20,713 nt of DNA. It comes from DASWRT01 sp036403035. GTDB taxonomy: Bacteria; Pseudomonadota; Alphaproteobacteria; ATCC43930; CGMCC-115725. The DNA lies in assembly GCA_036403035.1 (NCBI GenBank), contig DASWRT010000120.1, positions 1 through 20,713 on the forward strand, read 5' to 3'. Each line of letters opens with the position of its first letter. Positions within the stretch are counted from its first letter, which is position 1. A program made the position numbers and the translations under genes. The notes under the pieces were generated by a model. That model was not told the DNA's origin. It worked only from the letters and a program-made list of their open reading frames with translations, and did not search any database. Positions 14,118 through 20,713 of the stretch are shown here, one piece after another.

Positions 14118-14918
14118 TCAGGCCGCCGGTTCGGCGCTTGCGGTCGCGGGATCGTCTTGTTCCGTCTCGGCTCGCTCGACCCGCACTTCGAAGTCCCCGG
14201 CGAACGTCGCGAGGCCTTTTTCTCCCTCGGCGGTCAGCCGGTAGGTTTCGCGCCCGACCGGCTCGAACCAGCCGTAGACGTTCCGGTAAAGCAGCCGCCC
14301 CGCGCTTGGCACCGCTGCGCCCTCGCGCACCACTTCCACCGACAGCGGCCCGCCGCCGTGTCTCTGGAGCAGCCACGCGCAGCGCAGCGCCTGTTGCCGG
14401 TAGGCGGTGACGATCGGCTTGCCGCCGGTGCCGCCGCCGCGGGTCGGATCGCCCTGCCGGCGGGTGTGCTCCCGCAGCAGCCGCGCCGCCCGCGCCTTGT
14501 TGCGACGCGGCAGGCGATACGGTTCCGGATCGAGGACGGCCTCCACCGCGCCGTCCGTCGCGACCGCGAGGAGACCGAGGCCGAGCCGCCGGCACAACCG
14601 GCGGATGCCGGGATGCGCGGGCGTGAAGGCCCGCGCCGCCGTTGCGGTCTCGGTAACTACGGGCGCGGCGGGAACGGCGAGATAGACGAGATCGGTGATC
14701 GCGAACCGGTCGATGCCTTGCAGCACCAGACCGAGATTGATCGTCCGCTTCAACTCGACGATGACCAGCGGCTCGTCCGGCCCGCGCACCCCGACCACGT
14801 CGCAGCCGCGGATCTCGCCTTTCACCTCATACCCGCTTGCCTCCAGGAACCGCTTCACCGGCTCGTAGAGGTCGACCTCGCGCCGGAAGCGCACCGCTGG
14901 TGCGTGCCGTTCGGTCAT
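14118..14918 (-). CDS. DUF2161 family protein with PD-(D/E)XK nuclease-like fold
   Basis: The 266-residue protein starts with a compact PD-(D/E)XK core: LYEPVKRFLEASGYEVKGEI (17-36), D40 in RGCDVVGV, then E55-L-K57 in VIVELK, and Q67 in the following helix. All four are in the order seen in active nucleases of this fold. A basic middle region (about 150-180) and a C-terminal segment that looks like a winged helix (ALRCAWLLQRHGG, then YRLTAEGEKGL) follow. DUF2161 is largely alphaproteobacterial and its role is not established; a DNA-processing or DNA-binding function is inferred. No clear Shine-Dalgarno precedes the ATG at 14918. No methylase or other restriction partner is adjacent, so it appears to stand alone. 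Confidence 0.82.
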   Translation of the reverse strand: MTERHAPAVRFRREVDLYEPVKRFLEASGYEVKGEIRGCDVVGVRGPDEPLVIVELKRTINLGLVLQGIDRFAITDLVYLAVPAAPVVTETATAARAFTPAHPGIRRLCRRLGLGLLAVATDGAVEAVLDPEPYRLPRRNKARAARLLREHTRRQGDPTRGGGTGGKPIVTAYRQQALRCAWLLQRHGGGPLSVEVVREGAAVPSAGRLLYRNVYGWFEPVGRETYRLTAEGEKGLATFAGDFEVRVERAETEQDDPATASAEPAA

Positions 14919-15052
14919 GCGCGGCGAGCCGATCGGGCAAGGGAGGGCGGTACGGAATAGGCGGAAGACAAGCGCAAGGTATGAGTCTGGTGCGGGCTAT
15001 CTCTCCCCGATGAAGTAGGAGTCCGACCTCGCTGCAGCCAGAGTCGTCGCGG

Positions 15053-16642
15053 CTACGCCGGCTTCGCCTGCCACGAAAACCGCCACGTCTCCGTGATCTG
15101 CCTTCCCTGGAGCTGCAACCGCGCCATCAGTTCCGCGGCTTGGCCGGCCGCTGGGCGGAACTCGAAATAGAGCCGCCAGCCGCCGGTCTGCGGCACGCGC
15201 TGCACGACGGGCATGACGATCTCTCCGCTCGACGACGAGACCTCCGGCTCGACCGGCTGCCCGTCGAGCCGCAACGGCAGTTCGCCGCCCTCGAAATCGA
15301 TCATGAAGAAGCGGCGCTCGGGGGAGGGCGGCTTGGTCGGCCGCAGCCGCTCGGCCGAGCCGATCTTGGTCCGCACCGCGCGCCCGATCGGCGGCCAATC
15401 CGGACGCTCGCCGAAGGCGGTGACGCGGTAGGCGATCTCGATCGGCGTGGCCGGCCCGACCGGTCGCCGCGGGATCCACGACGCGACCATGTTGTCGTCG
15501 TAGTCGGTGTCGGACTCGTACTCGAAGAGCTGCACGATCCCGTCGCCCCACGCCGCGCCGACCGGCTCGATCCACAGGCTCGGCCGCCGTTCCTCGCGCC
15601 CTTCCGCATCGAGATAGTTCGCGAAGTCGCGGTCGCGCTGGAGAAGGCCGAAACCCTTGAGGTTTGTCGCGGGAAAGTCGGTCAGCCGCTCGTCCTTGAC
15701 GTTGACCAGCGGCCGCCAGATCCACTCGTCGTCGGCGGTGCGGATCAGCAGCCCGTCGGAATCGTGCACCTCGGGCCGGAAATCGTCGAACCGCTCGCCG
15801 CCGTACTCGCCGTACAGGAACATGCTGGTGAGCGGCGCGAGGCCCAACCGCTCGATCGGTTTGCGCGGATAGAGCGCCGCCTCGACCAGGGCGCCGGTCT
15901 CGGCGCCGGGCGTAAGGCGGAACCGGTAGGCGCCGGCGACGCTCGGTCCGTCGAGCAGCGCCGAGACGGTGACTTCCGTGGCGCCGGGCACCGGCTCCTC
16001 GATCCAGAACTCGCGGAAGGCCGGGAACTCCTCGCTCCCCCTGGGCAGGCCGGCGCCGACCGCGATGCCGCGGGCCGACGCGCCGTACTGCTGGCCGCTG
16101 CCGATCAGGCGGAAGTAGGAGGCGCCGAGGAACACGGCGAACTCGTCGTACTCCATCGGCCGGTGCATCGCGTAATGCAGCCGGAAGCCTGCGAACCCGA
16201 GATCGCTCTTGCCGCTGCCGAGGTCGCGCGGGTTCAGTCCGCCGAGGTCGAACATCGCTGGGTCGTAGCGGACCGGATCGACCGTCCCGTCCGGCCGCAC
16301 GATGTTTACGTGGACCGGGTTCGGATAGAGGAACCCGGCATGGAAGAACTCGACGGTGAAGCTCTTTTCGCCGCGCCAGAGCGCATGGTCGGGCCGGAAC
16401 TTGATTGCGCGATAGCCATCGTAGTCGAGCGTCGTCAATGCAGGCGGCAGCGCCGAGACGGGCGACGCATAGGGCGCAGCCGCCAGCGCCCGAGCGCGTT
16501 CCTTGAGGGCGTCGAACGCGAACCGCTCCGCCTGTCCTTGAGGCATTGCCGCGGCGGCCGGCCGGAAAGCGAAAAAACCCAGTAAGCTCAACGCTGCGGC
16601 GCCGCCCAACAGCGCGCGCCTGGAACACCTTGTCGCACCCAT
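15053..16642 (-). CDS. opgG: Periplasmic glucan biosynthesis protein OpgG/OpgD (MdoG family), Tat-type signal
   Basis: The 529-residue protein has the expected family length (about 510-550). The N-terminus MGATRCSRRALLGGAAALSL carries twin arginines (8-9) and a hydrophobic stretch to about residue 32, so Tat export as in OpgD is likely. The mature part has MdoG features: DYDGYRAIKFRP near 73-84, the FFHAGFLYPNPV block, GASYFRLIGSGQQYGASARG (172-191) and a C-terminal Ig-like domain ending ETWRFSW. It acts in the periplasm on beta-glucan backbones made by OpgH. The frame extends upstream to 16732. I chose the ATG at 16642 because the signal peptide begins there, though the Shine-Dalgarno is weak. 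It is divergent from opgH, 118 bp away. Confidence 0.9.
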   Translation of the reverse strand: MGATRCSRRALLGGAAALSLLGFFAFRPAAAAMPQGQAERFAFDALKERARALAAAPYASPVSALPPALTTLDYDGYRAIKFRPDHALWRGEKSFTVEFFHAGFLYPNPVHVNIVRPDGTVDPVRYDPAMFDLGGLNPRDLGSGKSDLGFAGFRLHYAMHRPMEYDEFAVFLGASYFRLIGSGQQYGASARGIAVGAGLPRGSEEFPAFREFWIEEPVPGATEVTVSALLDGPSVAGAYRFRLTPGAETGALVEAALYPRKPIERLGLAPLTSMFLYGEYGGERFDDFRPEVHDSDGLLIRTADDEWIWRPLVNVKDERLTDFPATNLKGFGLLQRDRDFANYLDAEGREERRPSLWIEPVGAAWGDGIVQLFEYESDTDYDDNMVASWIPRRPVGPATPIEIAYRVTAFGERPDWPPIGRAVRTKIGSAERLRPTKPPSPERRFFMIDFEGGELPLRLDGQPVEPEVSSSSGEIVMPVVQRVPQTGGWRLYFEFRPAAGQAAELMARLQLQGRQITETWRFSWQAKPA

Positions 16643-16760
16643 GTGCTCGCTTCTCGACAGGGTTGAATAAAATTCGTGCTGCACCGTTGTCCTCGTCGCA
16701 TTGGTACGGCTGATCACGGCCGAGTCACCCACCCTTCGTCAAGGCCACTGGAACCACGTC
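16643..16760. promoter_or_regulatory. Divergent opgG/opgH intergenic region
   Basis: These 118 bp separate two gene starts pointing apart. A short AT-rich patch (TTGAATAAAATTCG, 16666-16679) is the most likely core of one or both promoters, but neither strand offers a convincing -35/-10 pair. A TTG at 16701 is an alternative opgH start, which would shorten the gap to 58 bp. Confidence 0.3.
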
Positions 16761-18674
16761 ATGGTTGCCGGAAGCTCCTTTCGCGTCGATTTTCCCCTGC
16801 GCCGCCTGACCTTCGCGGCGCCGGTCGTCATCCTCACCCTCGTCGGCACGCTCTGTGCCGCGACGATGGCCGGACCACGCGCGGCCACGCCGCTGGGCGC
16901 GCTGCTGATCCTGCTCTTCGCGCTGACCTTCGGCTGGCTGGTCGCGAGCTGCTGGGGCGTTTTCCTCGGCTTCTACGCGCATCTGACCGGCAAGGGCTCG
17001 CGGCTGGAGGAGGAGGCGGCGACCGTGCCGCTTGCGCCCTCCGGCAACTCGCGCACCGCGCTGGTCATGCCGATCTACAACGAGGATCCGGGCCTCGTCT
17101 TCGCCGCCGTCGGCGTGATGGCCCGCTCGCTCGCAAAGGTCGGCGCCGACGACATCGAGATCTTCGTGCTGAGCGACACGCAGGACCCGGCGATCGCACA
17201 GGCCGAGTCCGAGGCGTACGACCAGTTCCTCGCGACCGGCGAGAAGGTGCCTCCGGTCTATTACCGCCGGCGCGAGGACAATGCCGGGCGCAAGGCCGGC
17301 AACATCGCCGATTTCTGCATCAATTGGGGCAGCCGGTACGACTTCATGGTCGTGCTGGACGCCGACAGCCTGATGTCCGGCGCGACGGTCCGGCGGATGA
17401 TCGCCCTGATGGAGCGCCATCCGAAAATCGGCATCCTCCAGACCTGCTCGAACCCGGCCAACCGCGAGACGCTGTTCGCCCGCGTCCTGCAGTTCGCGGC
17501 GCGGCTCTACGTGCCGCTGTCGGTCAAGGGCCTCGATTTCTGGATGCAGCGCGACGGCAACTATTGGGGCCACAACGCGATCGTCCGCATCAAGCCGTTC
17601 ATGGCGCATTGCGACCTGCCGGTGCTGCCCGGCCGCGAGCCGCTCGGCGGGCAGATCCTCTGCCACGACGTCGTCGAGGCGGCGCTGATGCGCCGCGGCG
17701 GCTACGAGGTCTGGGTGCTTCCGCACATCGAGGGCACCTGGGAGGAAATGCCGACCAACCTGATCGACTTCGCGAAACGCGACCGCCGGTGGTGCCAGGG
17801 CAACTTGCAGCACATCCGGTTCCTGCCGGCCGAGGGCGTCAAGTGGTCGAACCGCATCCATCTCGGCATGGGCATCGCGACCTACATGTCGGCGCCGATC
17901 TGGCTCGCCTTCATCGCCGTGTCGCTGCTCCAGTTCTTCGTCGCGACGCACGGCGGCGCGGACTCGTCGTCCGACGGCGTCGGGCTGCTGACCTCCGGCT
18001 TGTTCTCCAGCGACACCGCCGCGACGGTCCTCTTCAGCATGAGCCTCGCGCTGGTCTTCGGGCCGAAGCTGATGAGCCTCGGCGTCGCGCTCAGCGATCC
18101 GCGGACGCGGCGCGGCTTCGGCGGCTGGAAGAGCCTCGTCGCGAGCACCTTCCTGGAGCAGGTCTTCACGACGCTGATGGCCCCGGTGATGGCCCTGTTC
18201 TACACGCAGTTCGTGTTCTCGATCCTCGCCGGCCGCATGGTCTCCTGGGACAGCCAGCCGCGCGACGACCGCGGCGTGAGCTGGCGCGAAGCCTGGATCC
18301 GTCACCGCATCCATTTCGCGATCGGCGCGGTCGCGGCGGTCGGCGTCGCCTCGCTCGACCAGACGATCTTCTGGTGGATGTCGCCGATCTTCTGCGGCCT
18401 CACCCTCGCGGCGCCGTTCACGGTGCTGTCGAGCCGCCTGGAAGTCGGGCGCTGGGCGCGCAAGCTCGGACTGTTCCTGACGCCGGACGAGGTCGAGCCG
18501 GAGCACGAGCTGCAGGCGATCCGCAGCGCGACCGCGACGCCCGCGACCCTGCCGGTCCGGCCGGCGACGGTCGACGCGGCCCGGCCGGCGCTGCCGGTCC
18601 CGGTGCCGACGCCGATGCAGCCGCAGCGGCTGGATTGGGAGCATGTGACGGAAGCCTCGGCGGTCGGCGATTGA
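16761..18674 (+). CDS. opgH: Membrane glucosyltransferase OpgH (MdoH), GT2 family
   Basis: From the ATG at 16761 the protein has 637 residues. That is shorter than E. coli OpgH (847) but usual for short alphaproteobacterial forms. Two N-terminal membrane spans (about 18-38 and 46-72) precede a GT2 domain: VMPIYNEDPG (102-111), D139 in LSDTQDP, D200-A-D202 as the D-x-D metal site, H302-D303 as the general-base region, and R342-RWCQGN in place of Q-x-x-R-W. Several further spans lie between about 370 and 560. It polymerizes UDP-glucose into the beta-1,2-type backbone of osmoregulated periplasmic glucans. A TTG at 16701 would add 20 residues. A Pro/Ala-rich cytoplasmic tail ends the protein, 7 bp from a convergent gene. 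Confidence 0.93.
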   Translation: MVAGSSFRVDFPLRRLTFAAPVVILTLVGTLCAATMAGPRAATPLGALLILLFALTFGWLVASCWGVFLGFYAHLTGKGSRLEEEAATVPLAPSGNSRTALVMPIYNEDPGLVFAAVGVMARSLAKVGADDIEIFVLSDTQDPAIAQAESEAYDQFLATGEKVPPVYYRRREDNAGRKAGNIADFCINWGSRYDFMVVLDADSLMSGATVRRMIALMERHPKIGILQTCSNPANRETLFARVLQFAARLYVPLSVKGLDFWMQRDGNYWGHNAIVRIKPFMAHCDLPVLPGREPLGGQILCHDVVEAALMRRGGYEVWVLPHIEGTWEEMPTNLIDFAKRDRRWCQGNLQHIRFLPAEGVKWSNRIHLGMGIATYMSAPIWLAFIAVSLLQFFVATHGGADSSSDGVGLLTSGLFSSDTAATVLFSMSLALVFGPKLMSLGVALSDPRTRRGFGGWKSLVASTFLEQVFTTLMAPVMALFYTQFVFSILAGRMVSWDSQPRDDRGVSWREAWIRHRIHFAIGAVAAVGVASLDQTIFWWMSPIFCGLTLAAPFTVLSSRLEVGRWARKLGLFLTPDEVEPEHELQAIRSATATPATLPVRPATVDAARPALPVPVPTPMQPQRLDWEHVTEASAVGD

Positions 18675-18681
18675 AGCCGGT

Positions 18682-19464
18682 TCAGCCGAGCAGACGGGCC
18701 ACGTACGGGGCGCCGCGGATCACCTCCGCGGCGCCCTTCGCGTTCAGGCGTTCGGCTTCGGCCGCGGCGAACCGGCTCAGCGCCTCGCGCATCGCGGCCT
18801 CGCCGCCGAACTGAAAGCCGATCTGTGACGCATAGGCGGCGCAGGAGTCGAGTTTCGCGGCGAGCGGCACGCCGTCGATCGGGACGGCGATCTCGGCCCC
18901 GGGCGGCGGCGCGCCGAAGCGCGGCGCGGCCCCGGGATGCCGGATCGCGTAGGGCGTGTCGCGATACCACGCGATCCGCTCGCTCCGACCGTGCCCTGCC
19001 GCAAGTCGAGCGACCGCGTCGCGGACGTGGCGATGGTCTATGTGGTCGCCGAGCCCCTGCGGTGCGAAGACGAGATCGTTTCCCGTGGTGAGGCGCGTGG
19101 CGAGCGCCGCCTCGACCGCATCAGCGGCATCGTCCGCCGCGACCTGCTCGCCGAACAGGGCAGGGGCCGAGTGGTAGCCGCGGTGCGGCGCTTCCGGCAG
19201 GTCGAGCCATTCGACCTTTCCGGCGCCGAGCGCCTTCGCAGCCGCAGCGTCCTCGGTGCGGCGCAGCGCCATGTAGTCGATCTCCGGCGGCAGCCCCTTG
19301 TCGAGTTGGCAGGCCAGCGCGAAGCCCTGCGGGTCCGGCATCGACCGCGTGAAGATCGTGCAGAGCACGGTTCGCCAGCCGGCATCGGCCAAGCGCCGCA
19401 CGATGCCGCCGCAGGAGAAGGCGACGTCGTCGAGATGCGGGGAGAGGAAGAGGGCGGAGGGCAT
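18682..19464 (-). CDS. PIG-L family (LmbE-like) zinc deacetylase
   Basis: The 260-residue protein has the family zinc motif near the start, S8-PHLDDVAFSCG (H10, D13), and the third ligand region GDHIDHRHV (139-147, H144). PIG-L enzymes remove N-acetyl groups from GlcNAc-containing molecules or related conjugates, in the cytoplasm. Length and layout are typical, and no signal peptide is visible. The gene follows a GT4 glycosyltransferase gene on the same strand, 194 bp downstream of it across a long inverted repeat, so it may modify that enzyme's product. No strong Shine-Dalgarno precedes the ATG at 19464. Alternatives include a bacillithiol- or mycothiol-type deacetylase, a polysaccharide-modifying enzyme, or a GalB-like hydratase, a known non-deacetylase member of the fold. 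Confidence 0.88.
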   Translation of the reverse strand: MPSALFLSPHLDDVAFSCGGIVRRLADAGWRTVLCTIFTRSMPDPQGFALACQLDKGLPPEIDYMALRRTEDAAAAKALGAGKVEWLDLPEAPHRGYHSAPALFGEQVAADDAADAVEAALATRLTTGNDLVFAPQGLGDHIDHRHVRDAVARLAAGHGRSERIAWYRDTPYAIRHPGAAPRFGAPPPGAEIAVPIDGVPLAAKLDSCAAYASQIGFQFGGEAAMREALSRFAAAEAERLNAKGAAEVIRGAPYVARLLG

Positions 19465-19493
19465 CTGTCGTTATGCCCTGCCGTTGAGCGTCG

Positions 19494-19630
19494 CGTTTCC
19501 ACCCCCACCCCGACCCTCCCCCGTCAAGGGGAAGGGGGATTTAGGATAAAGGATGTGCGGGGCGCTTACACTTGCACAACACAAACTCCCTCCCCCTTGA
19601 CGGGAGAGGGTCGGGGTGGGGGTGGAAACG
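19494..19630. repeat. Long REP/MITE-like inverted repeat between the glycosyltransferase and deacetylase genes
   Basis: The left arm (19494-19537, beginning CGTTTCCACCCCCACCCCGA) pairs with the right arm (19587-19630, ending GGTCGGGGTGGGGGTGGAAA then CG) almost perfectly over about 40 bases. The loop is about 50 bases. The first 27 bases of the arms match exactly, with a few differences nearer the loop. The arms are pyrimidine- or purine-rich (CCCTCCCC / GGGGAGGG). Such palindromes are common dispersed intergenic elements in alphaproteobacteria. Here it lies in the 194-bp gap of a same-strand gene pair and could act as a transcript processing or attenuation hairpin. Confidence 0.8.
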
Positions 19631-19658
19631 CCGCCGCTCACCGCAGAACCGCCAACAC

Positions 19659-20713
19659 TCACAGCAGATGCGGCGTCGCCCGGAAGCGGCAGCTCAGGTC
19701 CACCGGCAGTTCCGACGGCCAGCGGGTGTCCGGCTCGTGCCCGGCGATCGACGCGTACACGTCCATGATCTGCCGGCCGACCGCCGCCCACGAATAGGTC
19801 CGCCGGCATTCCTCCAGCGCCGTCGCGGCGAGGCGGCGGCGCAGGGCGGCGTCCGTGATGACGCGGCGAAGCGCCTCGGTCAGCGCCGGCACGTCGCCGG
19901 CATCGACGAGCAACCCGTTGTCGCCGTCGCGCAGGCAGTCGACGACGCCGACGGAGCGGCACGACACGTTCGGCAGACCGCTCGCCATCGCCTCCAGGAT
20001 CGTGTTCGAGAAGCCCTCGGCGTAGGTCGGGCTCACGAAGATGTCGCCCTCGTGATAGATCCGGGGCACGTCCTCGTAATCGACGTAGCCGCGCATCTCG
20101 ACACGGTCGCCGAGACCCAACTCGGCGATCTTCGCGTTGGCCGAATCGACGTCCGGGCCGATGCCGGAGACGAGCAGCCGGAAGCGGACGCCGTCCGCCG
20201 TGAGCCGGGCGCAGGCGTCGAGCAGGTCGAGCATGCCTTTCCGCCGGTCGACGCGGCCGTGATAGAGCAGCACCGGCGGGTCCGCGGCGTCGCCCGGAAC
20301 CTTGCCCGGCGTCGGGCGGAAGCGGGTCACGTCGACAGCGCCGGGGACGATCGTGAACCGCTCCGGGGCGGTGCCGAGCCGGTCCGTGACTTCCTGGGCG
20401 AAGGAGCGGCAGCCGATCAGCACCGCGTTGGCGTGGTCGAGCACGCGCTGCATCGCCAGCTTGTGCGTCTCGCAGCACGAGCCGACCCAGTGCCCGTCGC
20501 CGCCCTGGATCGAGATCACGGTCGGCAGGTTGGTCCGCTTCGAGGCGAGGAGCGCCGCCCAGCCGCAGGGATAGCCGTACTGCGCGTGCAGCACGTCGAA
20601 CGGGCGCTTGGCGTGCTCGGCCAGCACTGTCGCGACGAGGTCGTCGACGTCGCGCTCGAAATTGCCGCCGTCCTGCTCGCCCAACTGCTCGCGGCCGATC
20701 ACGGTGACGCCGG
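19659..20713 (-). CDS. GT4-family glycosyltransferase (5' end cut by window edge)
   Basis: About 350 codons are visible and the frame stays open to the right edge, so the N-terminus is missing. The GT-B fold is clear. The end of the acceptor domain includes FDVLHAQYGYPCGWAALLAS and VISIQGGDGHW. The donor domain begins with LLYHGRVDRRKG, followed by SGIGPD and then VSPTYAEGFSNTILEAMASG, whose E-x7-E motif (EGFSNTILE) contacts the nucleotide sugar in retaining GT4 enzymes. It transfers a sugar from a nucleotide donor to an unknown acceptor in the cytoplasm. The C-terminal tail (DTRWPSELPVDLSCRFRATP) extends past the usual end. It is probably part of a polysaccharide or glycoconjugate locus continuing beyond the window, with a PIG-L deacetylase downstream. 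Confidence 0.9.
   Translation of the reverse strand, partial: GVTVIGREQLGEQDGGNFERDVDDLVATVLAEHAKRPFDVLHAQYGYPCGWAALLASKRTNLPTVISIQGGDGHWVGSCCETHKLAMQRVLDHANAVLIGCRSFAQEVTDRLGTAPERFTIVPGAVDVTRFRPTPGKVPGDAADPPVLLYHGRVDRRKGMLDLLDACARLTADGVRFRLLVSGIGPDVDSANAKIAELGLGDRVEMRGYVDYEDVPRIYHEGDIFVSPTYAEGFSNTILEAMASGLPNVSCRSVGVVDCLRDGDNGLLVDAGDVPALTEALRRVITDAALRRRLAATALEECRRTYSWAAVGRQIMDVYASIAGHEPDTRWPSELPVDLSCRFRATPHLL

Noticed and set aside
14997..16628. Open frames of about 480-540 codons overlapping opgG on both strands
   Set aside because: Low-complexity composition and no domain pattern, whereas the opgG frame has a signal peptide and conserved blocks.
16676..18814. Open frame of 712 codons overlapping opgH, and an antisense one of 639 codons
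   Set aside because: Arg/Ala-rich shadows; the opgH frame carries all GT2 motifs and membrane spans.
18682..19464. GalB-type 4-oxalomesaconate hydratase of the PIG-L fold
   Set aside because: The ligJ gene already supplies that step, and this gene lies beside a glycosyltransferase, so a deacetylase is favoured.
19494..19630. CRISPR array or tandem repeat
   Set aside because: There are only two copies and they are inverted, with no regular spacers.

Overview
The window is GC-rich chromosomal DNA with dense coding on both strands. It fits an alphaproteobacterium (Rhodospirillales or Hyphomicrobiales type) with an aerobic, versatile metabolism. This is an inference from gene content: osmoregulated periplasmic glucan genes, a DUF2161 nuclease-fold protein, a DUF5872 protein, a SoxC-type sulfite dehydrogenase and a LigJ/LigK aromatic-acid module. 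No rRNA, tRNA or CRISPR array was seen, and no complete mobile element.

Region 1 (1-4320). An orphan NitT/TauT-type periplasmic binding protein (minus) is divergent from a TauD/TfdA-family 2-oxoglutarate dioxygenase (plus). The dioxygenase converges on, and overlaps by 77 bp, a BASS-type membrane transporter (minus). The transporter is translationally coupled to an upstream SDR oxidoreductase. Two adjacent short palindromes lie upstream of the SDR gene where its promoter should be.

Region 2 (4320-7070). A small cupin gene is divergent from a UvdE/UvsE UV-damage endonuclease gene. Next comes a scar zone: an 89-codon gene tail, a 103-codon small gene with a plausible promoter and an 18-bp perfect palindrome, an AT-rich stretch, and what looks like a decayed IS1380-type transposase start. 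This is the most foreign-looking DNA in the window.

Region 3 (7070-9660). A SoxC-like Tat-exported molybdenum sulfite dehydrogenase overlaps a short monoheme cytochrome c, forming a two-gene periplasmic sulfite-oxidizing unit without other sox genes. A basic DUF5872 protein with a Rho_N/SAP-like C-terminus lies upstream.

Region 4 (9890-14081). A LysR regulator is divergent from an operon of a RraA/HMG-aldolase-fold protein, an ACS-type MFS permease and a LigJ-type 4-oxalomesaconate hydratase. Together these form the last two steps of protocatechuate 4,5-cleavage or gallate catabolism, with uptake and regulation. The ring-opening enzymes are not in the window.

Region 5 (14118-20713). A lone DUF2161 PD-(D/E)XK-fold protein is followed by opgG and opgH, which are arranged divergently rather than as the usual opgGH operon. 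A PIG-L deacetylase and a GT4 glycosyltransferase (cut by the right edge) follow on the minus strand, separated by a long REP-like inverted repeat. This half is about periplasmic glucan and probably other glycan or glycoconjugate synthesis.

I did not find a clearly new multi-gene system. The best leads are the scar zone with its palindromic promoter (6110-6880), the self-contained ligK-MFS-ligJ unit, the short SoxC partner cytochrome, and the GT4/PIG-L pair.
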